DNA of 64,000 nucleotides from Tachypleus tridentatus. Its lineage: Eukaryota; Arthropoda; Merostomata; Xiphosura; Limulidae. The position numbers and the translations under genes are program-made. Below the pieces are notes generated by a model. It was not told the DNA's origin and searched no databases. It saw nothing but the letters and a program-made list of their open reading frames with translations. Below, piece after piece: positions 10,480 through 22,020 of this stretch. The DNA lies in the NCBI RefSeq assembly GCF_004210375.1, contig NW_027467782.1:37127771-37191770 (forward strand), in the 5' to 3' direction. Within the stretch, counting starts at the first letter, position 1; every line of letters starts with the position of its first letter.

Positions 10480-10968
10480 ATGAAGGACATGTGTAGAATA
10501 TTATTCCTCATTGTTTTGCCACACTGGTTTAAGTCTGTTGATAACCACGGACATACAAAGATATTTTCTTATTTTATGAGGGTGGAATTTGATCAATGTG
10601 GCAAAACATCTTTCCTAAACTCTCTACAGATGTCGCCACCTGTAACCGGCAAAATCAAGAACTATGAAGCTTTTAAAATACGAAAATCTGCTAAATCGAC
10701 TACTGTTGGCTACTAGGGTTGAAAGGTGTACCTTAGTCATCGAAAACTATGTGAAAATCTAAAAGAGTTGACGCAGTTTTCGTTACTCCACTTACAAGAC
10801 AAATTAAAAAGTTTGGATAACGAAGTGAAGAGGTTAGGGAGTAAGCACCTTTCAACTGATCACACACCCCCTGAAAAACATTCAAACACAATGACATTTA
10901 GAAAACCCTTGAAAAAACACGGCTATTCATTGAAACTTCGTAAAATTATCAAGCCATATGTAAGATAG
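10480..10968 (+). pseudogene. Coding-like segment with internal stops, helical, unidentified
   Basis: A single frame runs from 10480 to TAG at 10714, then a TGA three codons later, then on to 10968. Before the stops it reads VEFDQCGKTSFLNSLQMSPP and KIKNYEAFKIRKSAKSTTVG. After them it reads LCENLKELTQFSLLHLQDKL followed by KSLDNEVKRLGSK, which has a heptad-like pattern, and ends basic. The same frame on both sides of closely spaced stops suggests an inactivated gene. It could be joined to the 10096 segment. Function unknown. Confidence 0.3.
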
Positions 10969-11821
10969 AGTCCTGATTATATAATTTTATATCGCTATCA
11001 ATTTACCTGTGTAACATTTGAGTTCATTTAACTACTTTAAAAGTAATTATTTAAGGCTGGTAATTTAAGCATGAGTAAACCATTATTAGTACGCATGCGT
11101 AAGCTATTGTGTATTTAACCACTACTAAACTGTATGGCGCTTTACGTATTTACTTTATAATTAACTCACATAACTCTTCTTAGCCTCCGTCATATACCAG
11201 TATTGTTCATAATAATATGGAATGTTTACTTTCCGGTACTCTTTCTTCAAATTTACAAAGAATGGCTAACTAACTTCATTTTAACTTTGTGTGTATTAGA
11301 AAATCCTATATGTTATGTAAAAATGCAAAATTCTTTACGATATGGGGCTCACACTGGTCTACTGTTTGTTCGGAATCGAATTGTAAAAATGCAGCAAATA
11401 ACACACGACAACCTAGTCACAGAAAGACAAAAAAAGTCACAACGGTAACTTTGTATTTACAAAATGATTCAATTAGCTGATCAGTCGGTTGTTTAGCGTG
11501 CAACTGCACAATCGATATTGAAATTCAATTTTTAGCATTGTTAGTCTGCTAACTTCTTGTTGAGCCACTGGGGTAGAGGGGGTGACAAAATGATTCGAAC
11601 ACCACTTGTAATGATGGCCCGTTTGATGCTGATTTTAGATATTTTGTGGTGACAAACTCGCTAAATTAGCATTGGATCAAAGAACTCTAGCCTATCAATG
11701 GTCTAAATCTACAATTAACCATCAATCAAATAGTTAGACAGTCCACTTTCTCTATGAATCCAAGTTATAGGCCAGGAATATGTTTATAAATTGAAAACTT
11801 AGTAATAGTATATTTAGACTG
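10969..11821. other. No gene supported
   Basis: An 81-codon frame at 11203-11448 and an overlapping 63-codon frame at 11289-11480 lie over a GTAACT donor-like site at about 11447. Without a matching acceptor or a recognisable family they are not called. Confidence 0.3.
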
Positions 11822-11960
11822 GTTGTTGTTTTGAATTAAGCACAAAGCTACACCATGGACTATCTGTGCTCTGCCCAAAACGGGTATCGAAACCCGGGTT
11901 TTAGCGTTGTAAGTCTGCAGACAGAATCCAAACACATGTCATTACCTAGGCTGCAGAGGA
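11822..11960 (-). repeat. SINE family B, antisense
   Basis: It contains GAATTAAGCACAAAGCTACA, CTATCTGTGCTCTGCCCAAA and GGGTATCGAAACCCGGGTTT then TAGCGTTGTAAGTCTGCAGA, the reverse of a tRNA-like head with a box-B-type motif. This is one of the better preserved family B copies here. Confidence 0.75.
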
Positions 11961-13877
11961 GCCATTAAATCAGACAGGTAAATGTTGAACAATTATTTTA
12001 GGATATGCAGGAAGGACTTGAGGGTGTATGAATAAACTAACAATAGTTGCTTGACAGAAATAGATAATATAATTAAAGCAAGAATCTTTGGGTTCACTGA
12101 GTACAACTGCTTTCCATAAGTAACGAGACCTGCTGATGCAGTGCTGGAAAACAATATTGTTATTGTGACTAAATGAGGTTAATTATGTGAGGACTACTGG
12201 AAGGTCACGAAGTGTTGCAAAAGCCGCGTTAGATCGTTATGTTTGTTAACTCGACCCGCTAGAGCTGTTAGAGATGTGCACCGTTGAAATCAATCAATCT
12301 TTGGCCCATGTTGCGTTGTTACGGTTGCGCGGCCTTTTATAATTAAATGTTTTAAATATTTCAGATTATGAAAGAACTACGTACTTGATGAAGAAAATTT
12401 CTTATTTTGTAACAGAATTCTCCTACCGCGTTTAGGATCTGCCACAGAACCAGTTTCAAACGCAAAACAAATCTAAGCAATCAAAGATCTTATAGCATAC
12501 CCACAACACGCTATATGCTGTGTCCACTGATTTTTAGCATTATCAATGTGAAGACTTATCCTGTTTCACTGGGAGGCAGTCAATCCGAGAAAAATATATC
12601 TTATTAAAAATGTTTCGTTTTATGAGGAAATTTTATGAAAGAAAAAAAGAAATAACAATGGAAAACGAGGACTTACTTTGTCGACCAAATATAAGTAACT
12701 GTTTAAAGATGTAATTTTTTTCATGTTGGTATTCTATTCATGCATTATTGTATTGTATCATGTCGAATAAAATCCCTTTGAAACTTCGTGTGGAAACGAC
12801 AACTGTCAAAAAATGCTCACCTCGGTAGAGGTCTCTTCTTGCGCTCAGTAAAATGACAAGAAACAGTGGAATCCAGCTGGAAAATCTACACAACTACTCA
12901 GCGAACTTGGGCGCTCTATATTGTGCTGTATGCATCCATTGCTTAAAAAACAAAACATTTTTGCCAACTGCGCAACAGTTGAATTGTTTCAACGAGCACC
13001 TGCTTGTTATTATACAAACATCTGTTAGTTAAACATGAACATAATTTTAATATAATCGTAGTAAAGATGGTACTTGACCAACATTTAGCACCTTATGTAG
13101 AGGAAGACTTGTAGTAATAGAGGAGGAATTAGAACAAAATAACTTTAAAACCAACTAATTCAAAATATCACCAATAATTTAAAATATATACAGCAGTTAT
13201 AACAAAGTTGAAAATCAAACTTGTTGACATCATCATCTCATCTATGTTACGTTCAGTAATGTAAGTTATATCCAAACTAAGTCGTGGCAACTTCTCTAGT
13301 CTCCTGTTAAAACAACAAAAAGTATTTATTTATGACAATTTATACAGAAAACATACCTAATTTTTACTAAAAGTCTCCTGCTAAAAGTTACATAAGGGAT
13401 TGAAAATGCTAAATAATAATTACTTATGCAACATGTTATAAATGGTAGAAAATTACAACAAATTCTTACACTTGTAAAACACGATAAATAATTGTGAATG
13501 TGTATTCGGTCTTGATTAATGAACGTTTTTCATAATGAATCTTTCTGCCTGTGAAACATGACACTGATCTTTTGTTTAAGTAGATTCAACCTTGGTCATA
13601 AATTTGATAGTGCAATGTCGAATGTTTTTTACAGCAATCATTACAAGTAATATTTGTTGACCATATTTGCATGGCATGCTAATTGTTATATTATTATATT
13701 TTGTCAAAGAAAAAAGAAAATAACAGATGATAAAAAATTATGAAAAAGTTAAAAAGTATTGTTTCAATAGGCGATTCCTATCAAAATATTCCATAATAAA
13801 ACAGATTGGCCAAGGGTGAGTTTAAATGTGATAGGTACACCACCAGGAGAGTTTTCTACATTTAAAACTTAAAGTGT
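11961..13877. other. No gene supported
   Basis: Mostly AT-rich. On the minus strand a 55-base segment at about 12827-12882 has a good acceptor (ATTTTCCAG) and donor (GAG|GTGAGC), but no neighbouring exon or family was found. No other feature recognised. Confidence 0.3.
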
Positions 13878-14036
13878 GTTAAATTCTATATGGTAGACAC
13901 TGTTTGAGATTCTGTATGTGAGTTGTTCATGTTAAATTCTATATGGTAGACACTGTTTGAGATTCTGTATGTGAGTTGTTCATGTTAAATTCTATATGGT
14001 AGACACGGTTTGAGATTCTGTATGTGAGTTGTTCAG
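13878..14036 (+). repeat. 53-bp tandem repeat, three copies
   Basis: The unit begins GTTAAATTCTATATGGTAGA and ends GTGAGTTGTTCAT. Starts are at 13878, 13931 and 13984. The copies are almost identical (the third has CACGG where the others have CACTG), so the expansion is recent. Confidence 0.95.
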
Positions 14037-14271
14037 AAGACGAAACCCAAAGAAAAGTTTTGTGAAAAGTTGTAAAAGAATGATTTTAAATATAAATTTG
14101 TACTAAGTAGTAAAATATTATAGATAAAAAGATCATTTCTGGAACAAAAAACTAATTAATAAGAAGGTATTATTTTAAGCATATTACTTCAATAACCAGT
14201 TAACTGTTTTTTGTTTGCTGGTATTTTGTTTTACGTTCATTAGTTTTTAAAAACTTTACAACTTAAAATGT

Positions 14272-14690
14272 ATATGACATTAAACTGATCACTTTGAGTA
14301 ATATACTAAGTAAGTATATGACATTAAACTGATCACTTTGAGTGATATACTAAGTAAGTATATGACATTAAACTGATCACTTTGAGTGATATACTAAGTA
14401 AGTATATGATATTAAACTGATCACTTTGAGTGATATACTAAGTAAGTATATGACATTAAACTGATCACTTTGAGTGATATACTAAGTATATGATATTAAA
14501 CTGATCACTTTGAGTGATATACTAAGTATACTAAGTATATGATATTAAACTGATCACTTTGAGTGATATACTAAGTAAGTATATGACATTAAACTGATCA
14601 CTTTGAGTGATATACTAAGTAAGTATATGATATTAAACTGATCACTTTGAGTGATATACTAAGTAAGTATATGATATTAAACTGATCAAT
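14272..14690 (+). repeat. 44-bp minisatellite, about ten copies
   Basis: The unit starts TATATGACATTAAACTGATC and continues ACTTTGAGTGATATACTAAG. Most copies are 44 bp; one near 14480 and one near 14530 differ in the AGTAAG spacer. Each unit has a small inverted repeat, ATCACT-TTG-AGTGAT. GACATT and GATATT variants alternate in an irregular order. Confidence 0.95.
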
Positions 14691-15074
14691 TTTACATCCC
14701 AGTTTCTTTCCTTCGCTTTCAAATAATTTCATACAGAGAAAACCTAAGTTCTGGATTATTAACCTGCTGTATTTTCAAACAAGTTAAGTGACTCTCATAC
14801 ACTGGCTATTGAAATGTGGACCAAGATGTCTTTACACTTTCTGCATAATAATTCCAACTTTGATAGTACTTCACTTCCTCCTTGGGTAGAAGAAAAAATA
14901 GCAGAGTTGTAAACATGTTAGTAGAAATGAGAAATTTACAAGCTCAAACTGAAAACTACCAGCATATTTATTTTATTAGCATGATGCATCATTAGTACAT
15001 ATTGCAAATGTATACACATTTTATTCATTGCAATGAATTTTTTCCGAATATTATCTCCTTTCACTTAAATAGCT
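14691..15074. other. No feature recognised
   Basis: AT-rich spacer between the minisatellite and a SINE, with no coding exon seen. Confidence 0.35.
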
Positions 15075-15349
15075 TTTGTTTGTGTTTGAACTTCGCGCAA
15101 AGCTACTCGAGAGCTACCTGCACTAGCCATCCTTAATTTTGCAGTGTAAGACTAGAGGGAAGGCAGCTAGTCATCACCACCCACCGCCATCTCTTGGGTT
15201 ACTCTTTTACCAACGAATAGTGTGCCTGACTGAAACTTATAACGCCCCCACGGCTGAAAGGGCGAGCACGTTCAGTGCGACCGGGATTCGATCCCGCGAC
15301 CCTCGGATTACGAATCGAACGCCTTATCACACTTGGCCATCCCGGTCTC
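15075..15349 (-). mobile_element. Full-length tRNA-derived SINE with target-site duplication
   Basis: The tail reads GAACTTCGCGCAAAGCTACT, the body GGAAGGCAGCTAGTCATCAC, and the tRNA-like head GGGATTCGATCCCGCGACC. An 11-bp direct repeat, CTTAAATAGCT, flanks it at 15064-15074 and 15350-15360. A TA-rich flank is typical of LINE-mediated insertion. Confidence 0.93.
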
Positions 15350-16212
15350 CTTAAATAGCTGTACTCATTCAGTGCTACCCTCCATAAGCAAAAAGGTTTT
15401 TACGCATACCACAAGTGTCCCACCGCCCCTCCATTGGAAATAATTCATTGCAATGAGTCTTTGATGCAAATTACCAGACAAAAAACCTCCACCAATTATT
15501 GTGCCACATTTTCTTGTCACACATACGAGTACCTCTATTCAACTGCACTGGACTATCATTTTATTTTTGGCAGAGTTCTTGTTTAGAGGATTGATTTTTT
15601 CTTTGGTGTGCTTTCTAATTATAACTTAAATAGTTATACTGTTGAAATGGTATTTTTTATTTATCGCTTTTATTATTGTTAATCCACTGTCCAATTTTTA
15701 TAGTTTTCCTGTTTGTTTTTCGCACGTTTGTATTCATCTATAAAACAATTTGTTCGATTCACTATTTACCACGAATGTTGAGGTTAATGTTACCAATTTG
15801 AGTATCAAAACACTTTTTCATTCGTAACAGGTGGTGTCACCCGTCGTTGGATTTATCTACGATTATTTGCCAAGAGATAGGTACTGTATGGGCCAACTAC
15901 CTCCACCTTCTCCTGAACTATACCTCGCTTCCCCAAGAAACTATTCGGTTTAACGAATATTTTGATTGTATTTTTCTAACGCTCAATTTTGCCGTACATT
16001 CTTATGACCCATCTATGGAATCAGCTAGCCGTTAATGACATATTAAGACATAATTTCTCAGGTTTGTGTTGTTTAATATGTTTCCTCGATTTCTTATTAT
16101 CCCTGTCATCCTCACCATTTACTCTTTCATTCTTCTCTGGATACATGATATTTTTAGTAAAGCATTTTACTTCCCAATTGGTTGAGTGTGCCAGCATGTC
16201 TTTCATGGGTTA
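15350..16212. other. No gene supported
   Basis: Short frames at 15847-16035 and 15989-16264 run into the minisatellite and have no recognisable motif. ATTCATTGCAATGA occurs at about 15026 and 15443, on either side of the SINE. Confidence 0.3.
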
Positions 16213-18680
16213 CCAATCACATTGCTTTTCTCAATTTTGGTTTTCAATTTCACTGTCTGCTTAAACACTGCTGGTCTTCAGTTTCACTGTCATTTCTCAC
16301 ACTGTTGTTTATCAGTTTCCCTAACTGTTGCAACACTGTTGGTTTTCAATCTCACTGTCTGTTTCAATACTATTTGTGTTGACTTCCACTTACTGTTTTC
16401 ACACTGTTGGTCTTCACTTTCATAGGCTGTTTCAACCCTGTTGTTCATCAAGTTTAATGTCTGTTTTAACACTGTTGGTTTTCACCTTCACTGACTGTTT
16501 GAACACTGTTGGTATTATATTTCACTGTCTGTTTTAATAGCACTGGTCTTCAGTTTGACTGTCTGTTTGTACGCTGTTGGTCTTCACTATCACTTCTGTT
16601 TCAACACTGTTGGTCTTCAATTTCACTGACTATTAACACTTGTGGTCTTCAGTTTCACTGACTGTCTCAACACTGTTGGTCCTCAGTTTCACTATTTTAA
16701 CACTTGTGGTCTTCAGTTTCACTGATTGTCTCAACACTGTTGGTCTTCAGTTTCACTATTTTAACACTTGTGGTCTTCAGTTTCACTGACTGTCTAAACA
16801 CTGTTGGTCTTCAATTTCACTGACTGTCTCAACACTTGTGGTCTTCAGTTTCACTGACTGTCTCAACATTTGTGGTCTTCATTTAACTTCTCTTTCAACA
16901 CTTTCAACTTCACTGTTTTAACACCAATGGTCTTCAATTCCACTGTCTGTTTAAACCATGTTGGTATTCAATTTCGCTGACGTTTTAACACTAATGGACT
17001 TAAATTTCACCCTCCGTTTCAACAGTGCTGGTCTTCACTTTCACTCTTTATTTTCACACTACTGGTCTTTAATTTGACTGACTTTTGAACACTATTAGTC
17101 TGCAGTTTCACTGTCTGTTTTTACTTTAACTTACATTTCAAGACTATTGCTGTTAACTTGGCCCCTCGCTAGTACAGCGGTATGTCTCCGGATTTACAAC
17201 GCTAAAATCAGGGGTTCGATTCCCCTCGGTGGGCTGAGCAGATAGCCATTTGTGGCTTTGCAATAAGAAAACCACACGTGCTGTTAACTTCCACTGAGTG
17301 TTTTCACAGTATTGGTCTTCACTTTCACTGACTGTTTCAACACGGTTCGTCTTCAACTTCACTGTTTCAACACTACAGGTCTGCAGTTTCAATGGCTGTT
17401 TCAACACTGTTGGTTTTTAATTAAACTATCTGTTTCATTACTATTGGTGTTCAGTTTCACTGGCTGTTTCAACACTACAGGTCTGCAGTTTCAATGGCTC
17501 TTTCAACACTGTTGGTTTTTAATTAAACTATCTGTTTCATTACTATTGGTGTTCAGTTTCACTGGCTGTTTTCACACTGTACGTCTTCACTTTTTGGGTC
17601 TGTTTCACACAATATTGGTTTTCATTTTCACGGACTCTTCCAACACTGCTGGTGTTCAATTTCACTGTGTGTTTCGTAATACTGTTTTTGAGTTTTACAG
17701 TCTGCCTGTACTCTCTTGGTCTTACCTTTTACCTCTGTTTCAACATCATTGATATTCAGTTTCACTGACTGTATAAAGACTGTTGGTCTTCAATTTCAAT
17801 GTCTGTTTTAACATTCGGTGTTCAATTTCACTGTCTATTTTCACACTGTTAGTCTTCACTTTCACTGTCTGCTCCAACACTTAGTTGCTTCAGTTTCACT
17901 GTCTGTTTTCACACTGTTAGTTCTCACTTCCACTTGTGTTTCAGCACAACTTTGTTTCAGTTTCACTGTTTTCACGCTGTTGGTCTTCACTTTCACTAAC
18001 TGTTCAACACCGTTGCTCTTGAATTTCACTGTATGTTTCAGTACTATTGGTGTTCAGTTTTACGACTACACTTTTACTGTCTGTTTCAACAATATTGGTC
18101 TTCACTTTCACGGACTCTTCCAGCACTGTTGGTGTTTAATTTAAGTTTTTAATACTACTGGTTTTTAGTTTTACTGTCAGTCTGCACACTCTTGGTCTTC
18201 AATTTCACTCTGTCTTTGAATACTATTTGTCTTCAGTTTCACTGTCTGTTGTCACACCGTTGGTCTCTTCTCTTTTACTTTCAATTCAACACTGCTGGTC
18301 TTGACTTCCTTTGACAGTTGTAACACTGTTGGTCTTCAATTTAACTGTGTTTTAACACTGTTTTCTTCCATTTCACTATCTGTTTCAACCCTATTGTTGT
18401 TCAGTGTTACTGTCTGTTTCAACACTGATGGTATTCACATTAATTCTGTTTTCACACTATTCCTGTTCACTTCCACTAACTGTTTTCACATTGTTGATCT
18501 ACACTGTCCCTGAGTGTGTCAGTATTGTTGGTCTTCAAATTCACTTTCTGTTTCAACTCAATTGGTCATCTGTTTCACACGGTGTTTCAACACTACTGGT
18601 ATTCAATTTCACTGACAGTTTTAAAATTATTGGTCTGCAGTTTCAATGACTGTTTCAACAGTGTTGGTGCTAAACAAATA
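16213..18680 (+). repeat. Degenerate 34-bp minisatellite array, about 2.4 kb
   Basis: The region is built from diverged copies of a roughly 34-bp unit with core TTTCAACACTGTTGGTCTTC and then AGTTTCACTGTCTG. Units vary in length by a few bases. Because 34 is one more than a multiple of three, a reading frame cycles through three units before repeating, giving frames of up to 146 codons (17312-17752) with a 34-residue period; these are not evidence of a gene. At 17371 and 17473 a three-unit block of 102 bp is nearly identical, a recent higher-order duplication. A SINE sits inside at 17158. The array ends a few bases before the inverted duplication begins. Confidence 0.92.
17158..17277 (+). repeat. 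SINE family C inserted in the minisatellite
   Basis: A tRNA-like head (GCCCCTCGCTAGTACAGCGG, then GGGGTTCGATTCCCCTCGGT as box B) is followed by GATAGCCATTTGTGGCTTTG. It interrupts 34-bp units on both sides, so it inserted after the array formed. Confidence 0.85.
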
Positions 18681-18700
18681 TTAACACTTATTTGTGTTAA
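18681..18700. repeat. Small palindrome at the outer edge of the duplication
   Basis: TTAACACTTATTTGTGTTAA has 7-bp inverted arms around a 6-base centre. The point where left and right copies stop matching (18694) falls inside it. The right copy keeps only the GTTAACAC half. Confidence 0.8.
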
Positions 18701-18710
18701 CATTAAAACT

Positions 18711-18726
18711 CGAGAATCGATTCTCG
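18711..18726. repeat. Perfect 16-bp palindrome near the duplication edge
   Basis: CGAGAATCGATTCTCG is its own reverse complement. The same palindrome is present in the right arm at about 61726-61741. It lies 17 bases inside the outer boundary. Confidence 0.85.
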
Positions 18727-18785
18727 CAGCGAATCCAACAGAGATTTCCTGTTCTGTAACTTTGTGCTAAAACGTACAAACGAGT

Positions 18786-18905
18786 CGTTCGATTTTTAAA
18801 ACAAAGCTAAACACCGGGCATTACATAGCTTATCTCCTGTGAGGAATAAAAACCCGATCCTTCTGTTGTAAATCCAGAAACTGATTCATTGACAAGAGAG
18901 GCAGG
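18786..18905 (-). repeat. Degraded tRNA-like SINE
   Basis: It contains AAAACAAAGCTAAACACCGG, ATAGCTTATCTCCTGTGAGG, AAAAACCCGATCCTTCTGTT and GTAAATCCAGAAACTGATTC, the block order of family B/C elements in antisense. Its mirror copy is in the right arm near 61550-61665. Confidence 0.5.
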
Positions 18906-19149
18906 GGAACAAATAAAAGACTCTATAATCGAAACATTTTTTATTATCTTTCTCTTTTAAATTAAAAGTTTTTCTTTTATATAAAGCAGTTAGTATTTGT
19001 GCTAGTAAATCATATTTTTCTTAATTTTCCACGTGAACTATTTGTTTCTGAAATATCCTTTCGTCGACGAGGACTATTTTCTTTTTCTTATCAAGAAAGG
19101 TATACCTTTAAGAAATATTAGACAAAGACTTCATAAAAACTTCTAGATG

Positions 19150-19275
19150 CTGCTGCCCTCTAGTGGGTAAAAGCTATGGTTACAATTTACAACGCTATAA
19201 TCTGAGGTTCAATTTCCCTCGATGTAAAAGCCCAAATGGCCTATTGTATAGCTTTGGGCTGAAAATAAACACACA
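19150..19275 (+). repeat. SINE family C, sense
   Basis: The head reads GCCCTCTAGTGGGTAAAAGC and TTACAACGCTATAATCTGAG with box-B-like GGTTCAATTTCCCTCGATG, then a tail GTATAGCTTTGGGCTGAAAA. The mirror copy lies at about 61180-61305. Confidence 0.7.
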
Positions 19276-20424
19276 AACAAATCGTGGTCGTAGTTACTGC
19301 GAGTATTACAAGCCGATTATTATCATAATTATTTTATTTTTCACATACATTTTCAAAACCTTAACATAACACTCACTAACACCCAGGTTTATTGTTCTTG
19401 TATCATTTGTGGAGCCCCATTCTCTGTGACTACGGAGTAAAATATGACCCAGATTTCGAACATTTAGAACTGATGTGTTTTTTTTCGTGCTCACTCGTGC
19501 GAGGCGCCTTCTATTGATGAGAAATTACTTTTACATCGAGGGAGTATTTGGAGTTGGTTGGTTTTTCACATTTTAATACAAGTGTTTCTTCAAAGTTTAG
19601 CTCAAAGAAAATGTCAAATCAAGTCTAATGTTGAAAGATGTTTATTTACAGTACAAGTAATTTATAGTGTAGTGGAGACGCAATGTAATCAGATGACTTG
19701 TTACACAGTTCAGACAGTATAATAGTCAAAAATATGAAGTGACACAATGTGTTACAAACCTGTACTTGTAAATACTCAACCCAAGGAACTAACATAGTAC
19801 GTTTAAAAAGTTACAGTTGTAGTAATCAACTATCAGATGCAACACAGTGTGTGTGCTTCAATTTTGCAATTGAATAATCATCCGATAAAATCTGTTTAAA
19901 CTTTCAAACTGCTGCCATACTGAGACAGATCATAAACTAAAAATACTCAACAACGATTTGTTGTTTTACAGCCGGATAATGGAAAGTGTCTACGTTACTT
20001 TTTCCTCTACCCACAGCTTCTAAGTCACTTTCATTACTTGACAGAGGGTCTGGTTACATTCTTCACGAAGAACTTTATATGCACGTGTCAGTAAAGGAAA
20101 AGTATTTTACCTAACTTTATGCCCTTTTGTTAATGTACACATACGCTTGTTCGACCCGTAAGACTCGCTGATTGTTATTAGATTTTCCAGGCTTCAGATA
20201 CTCAGATGTCATTTTAATATTACGTCACTGTAAACCTTCTCTTTCCCCATATCATAATAGTTTACTTTACAACTCTTTCTATTAGATTTTGAGTCCGGGC
20301 TAGTAGATCTCTGGATTTTGGAGCTATCGAATCTACTTCGATTCCGCGCGATACTGTAAAATATTCCCTACACTATAATATATTGGTGCGTTATAAGAGT
20401 GACAGTGCATCCCTTAGCTGGCTT
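19276..20424. other. No gene recognised in left arm
   Basis: AT-rich, duplicated in the right arm. It holds short chance frames only. At 20191-20200 the left arm reads GCTTCAGATA where the right arm has a TATATAAAG motif. Confidence 0.4.
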
Positions 20425-20665
20425 TGCATCGCCTGGTGGTTAGTGCCCTAGACTCGCAATCTGCTGGTCACATGATCGAAACCCGTACTCGAACGTGGTC
20501 ATCCTTTCAGCCTTCGAAGCGTTATATGTGACGATCAATCTCGCTTTTTGTTGGTAAAGAGCAGCCCAAGAGTAGACGGTAGGTGGTGTTGAGTTAATTG
20601 TTACCTTCTAGAATATCACTTCAATATTAGGGACGGCTAGGCTTGGTGGCTTTCTTAAAAATATA
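20425..20665 (+). repeat. Old SINE related to family A
   Basis: It carries GCCTGGTGGTTAGTGCCCTA and GATCGAAACCCGTACTCG (head), GTGACGATCAATCTCGC, and AGCCCAAGAGTAGACGGTAG. The block order matches family A but with many substitutions. Mirror copy at about 59805-60045. Confidence 0.75.
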
Positions 20666-21436
20666 AATACTTTAATAGGAAACAGAACCGTTCGCACGTT
20701 TTATTCATTTATTCCAAAAATCTGACTTGGTGCGAAATTAGAATCAAACGGTATTCTAACCCACGTCTCTGGAGAATCGAAGGTTCCAATCCTGACAGGT
20801 TCAGTTTTACATCTGGTTATTTCGGTTCTGAATAAACTAATGTTCAAAATAAGCAGTTAATCATAAATACAAACTTTAAGCGTGTTCTCAGTTTGTCTTT
20901 TATCGTTGCAATATTAAACTTTTAAACGTCCATACGTTATGTTGTCTGTCAGAGCCAAAAGGAAACAGCTGTTTCACTGTTGACTTAACAGTAATCCTCT
21001 CAACCTGTCTTTACTGTATTAAGATGTAATTAACTCTGTCACATATCTGTAAACCTAACCACATATTATTCTCTGTATGTGGTGTAAAACAAACCGAGGG
21101 AAGTATTCAGCCAGAAAACTTAAACAGAAAACAAAGTTCGAGCAGAGTCTGTCTTCACCCAACTGATTAATTTGTCGGTTACGACTATCAAAGGTTGTAC
21201 GTCACAACCAGTTTATCAATGTTCAGAATAAGAAAACATCCAAGTGTGTCTTGCACGTTCATACAGCATGAAGTGTATGTGTGTGTTTCTGGTTCTATCC
21301 TTGGCTCATAATTCAATTAGTTTTAAGCCTAACGCAAACATACGGTGCCCAAGCCTTAAGTCGTTCATTATTTTTTGTAATTCAAAGATTTTATTGTTAC
21401 GGGGTCGCTGTAACCAATTGACTTCTTTCAGATTTG
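20666..21436. other. No gene supported in left arm
   Basis: At 21268 a frame starts with a signal-peptide-like stretch (MKCMCVFLVLSLAHNSISFK) but runs straight into the SINE at 21437, so it is not called as a gene. Nothing else recognised. Confidence 0.35.
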
Positions 21437-21575
21437 GTCCGGCATGGCCAGGTGAGATAAGGCGTTCGATTCGTAATTCGAGGGTCGCGGGTTCGACTCC
21501 CGGTCGCACCAAACATGCTCGCCCTTTCAGCAGTGGGGCGTCATAATTGGACGGCCAATCCCACTATTCGTTTGG
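21437..21575 (+). repeat. 5'-portion of SINE family A, sense, truncated
   Basis: The head is well preserved (GGTCCGGCATGGCCAGGTGA, GGGTTCGACTCCCGGTCGC) and the copy stops after CCAATCCCACTATTCGTTTG, so its 3' half is missing. The right-arm mirror is at 58872-59018. Confidence 0.88.
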
Positions 21576-21869
21576 AACGTTGTTTCAATTCTAACACAGT
21601 TGTTCCTACTCATTACACTTCTCCCTTCGTAACTCGAAAAGAAAAGAAAAACATTTATTTAAGTTGTTACACGGATACTGCCATAACTTGTCTCTATAAT
21701 ATTAAATAGAACATAATACAACATTCACACTTTACTGTAACTTTACCTTCTGTGGATCGTTAAAATGTGACACAGAGAAGCCCAACACCAAGAGACTGAA
21801 ATGGGTGAGTACACTTATAGATTATATTAACAGTACCTTGATGACTGGTGTACAATAACAGGAAAACTG
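21576..21869. other. No feature recognised
   Basis: Unique AT-rich sequence within the left arm, with no coding exon seen. Confidence 0.35.
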
Positions 21870-22020
21870 TTGGATAAGCCAAGAAAACGCGTAGATAAAA
21901 AGAAGGAACACCGGTAGATAAAGACACAAAGACTAAGAGGTAAAGACAGACAGGCTGATAGATAAAGATAGGAAAACAGCATGATAAAGATAGGAAGATG
22001 GACAGGTAAAGACAGCTGAA
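21870..22020 (+). repeat. Degenerate GATAAAGA-rich repeat
   Basis: Units such as GTAGATAAAGACACAAAGAC, GGTAAAGACAGACAGGCTGA and GATAAAGATAGGAAAACAGC repeat irregularly every 15-20 bases or so. The purine-rich strand gives a leucine-rich chance frame on the other strand. Confidence 0.7.

Noticed and set aside
12827-12882. Minus-strand segment with good splice-like edges (CCAG ... GAG|GTGAGC)
   Set aside because: Single short segment with no partner exon, no start codon and no recognisable family.
13878-14690. CRISPR-like repeat array
   Set aside because: Units are contiguous with no unique spacers, and the DNA is eukaryotic; these are minisatellites.
17312-17752. 146-codon open frame rich in Phe, Cys and Leu
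   Set aside because: It is produced entirely by the 34-bp minisatellite; neighbouring frames show the same peptide period, so length alone is not evidence of a gene.
21268-21546. Signal-peptide-like frame starting MKCMCVFLVLSLAHN
   Set aside because: It reads into a SINE and lacks splice or promoter evidence; probably chance.
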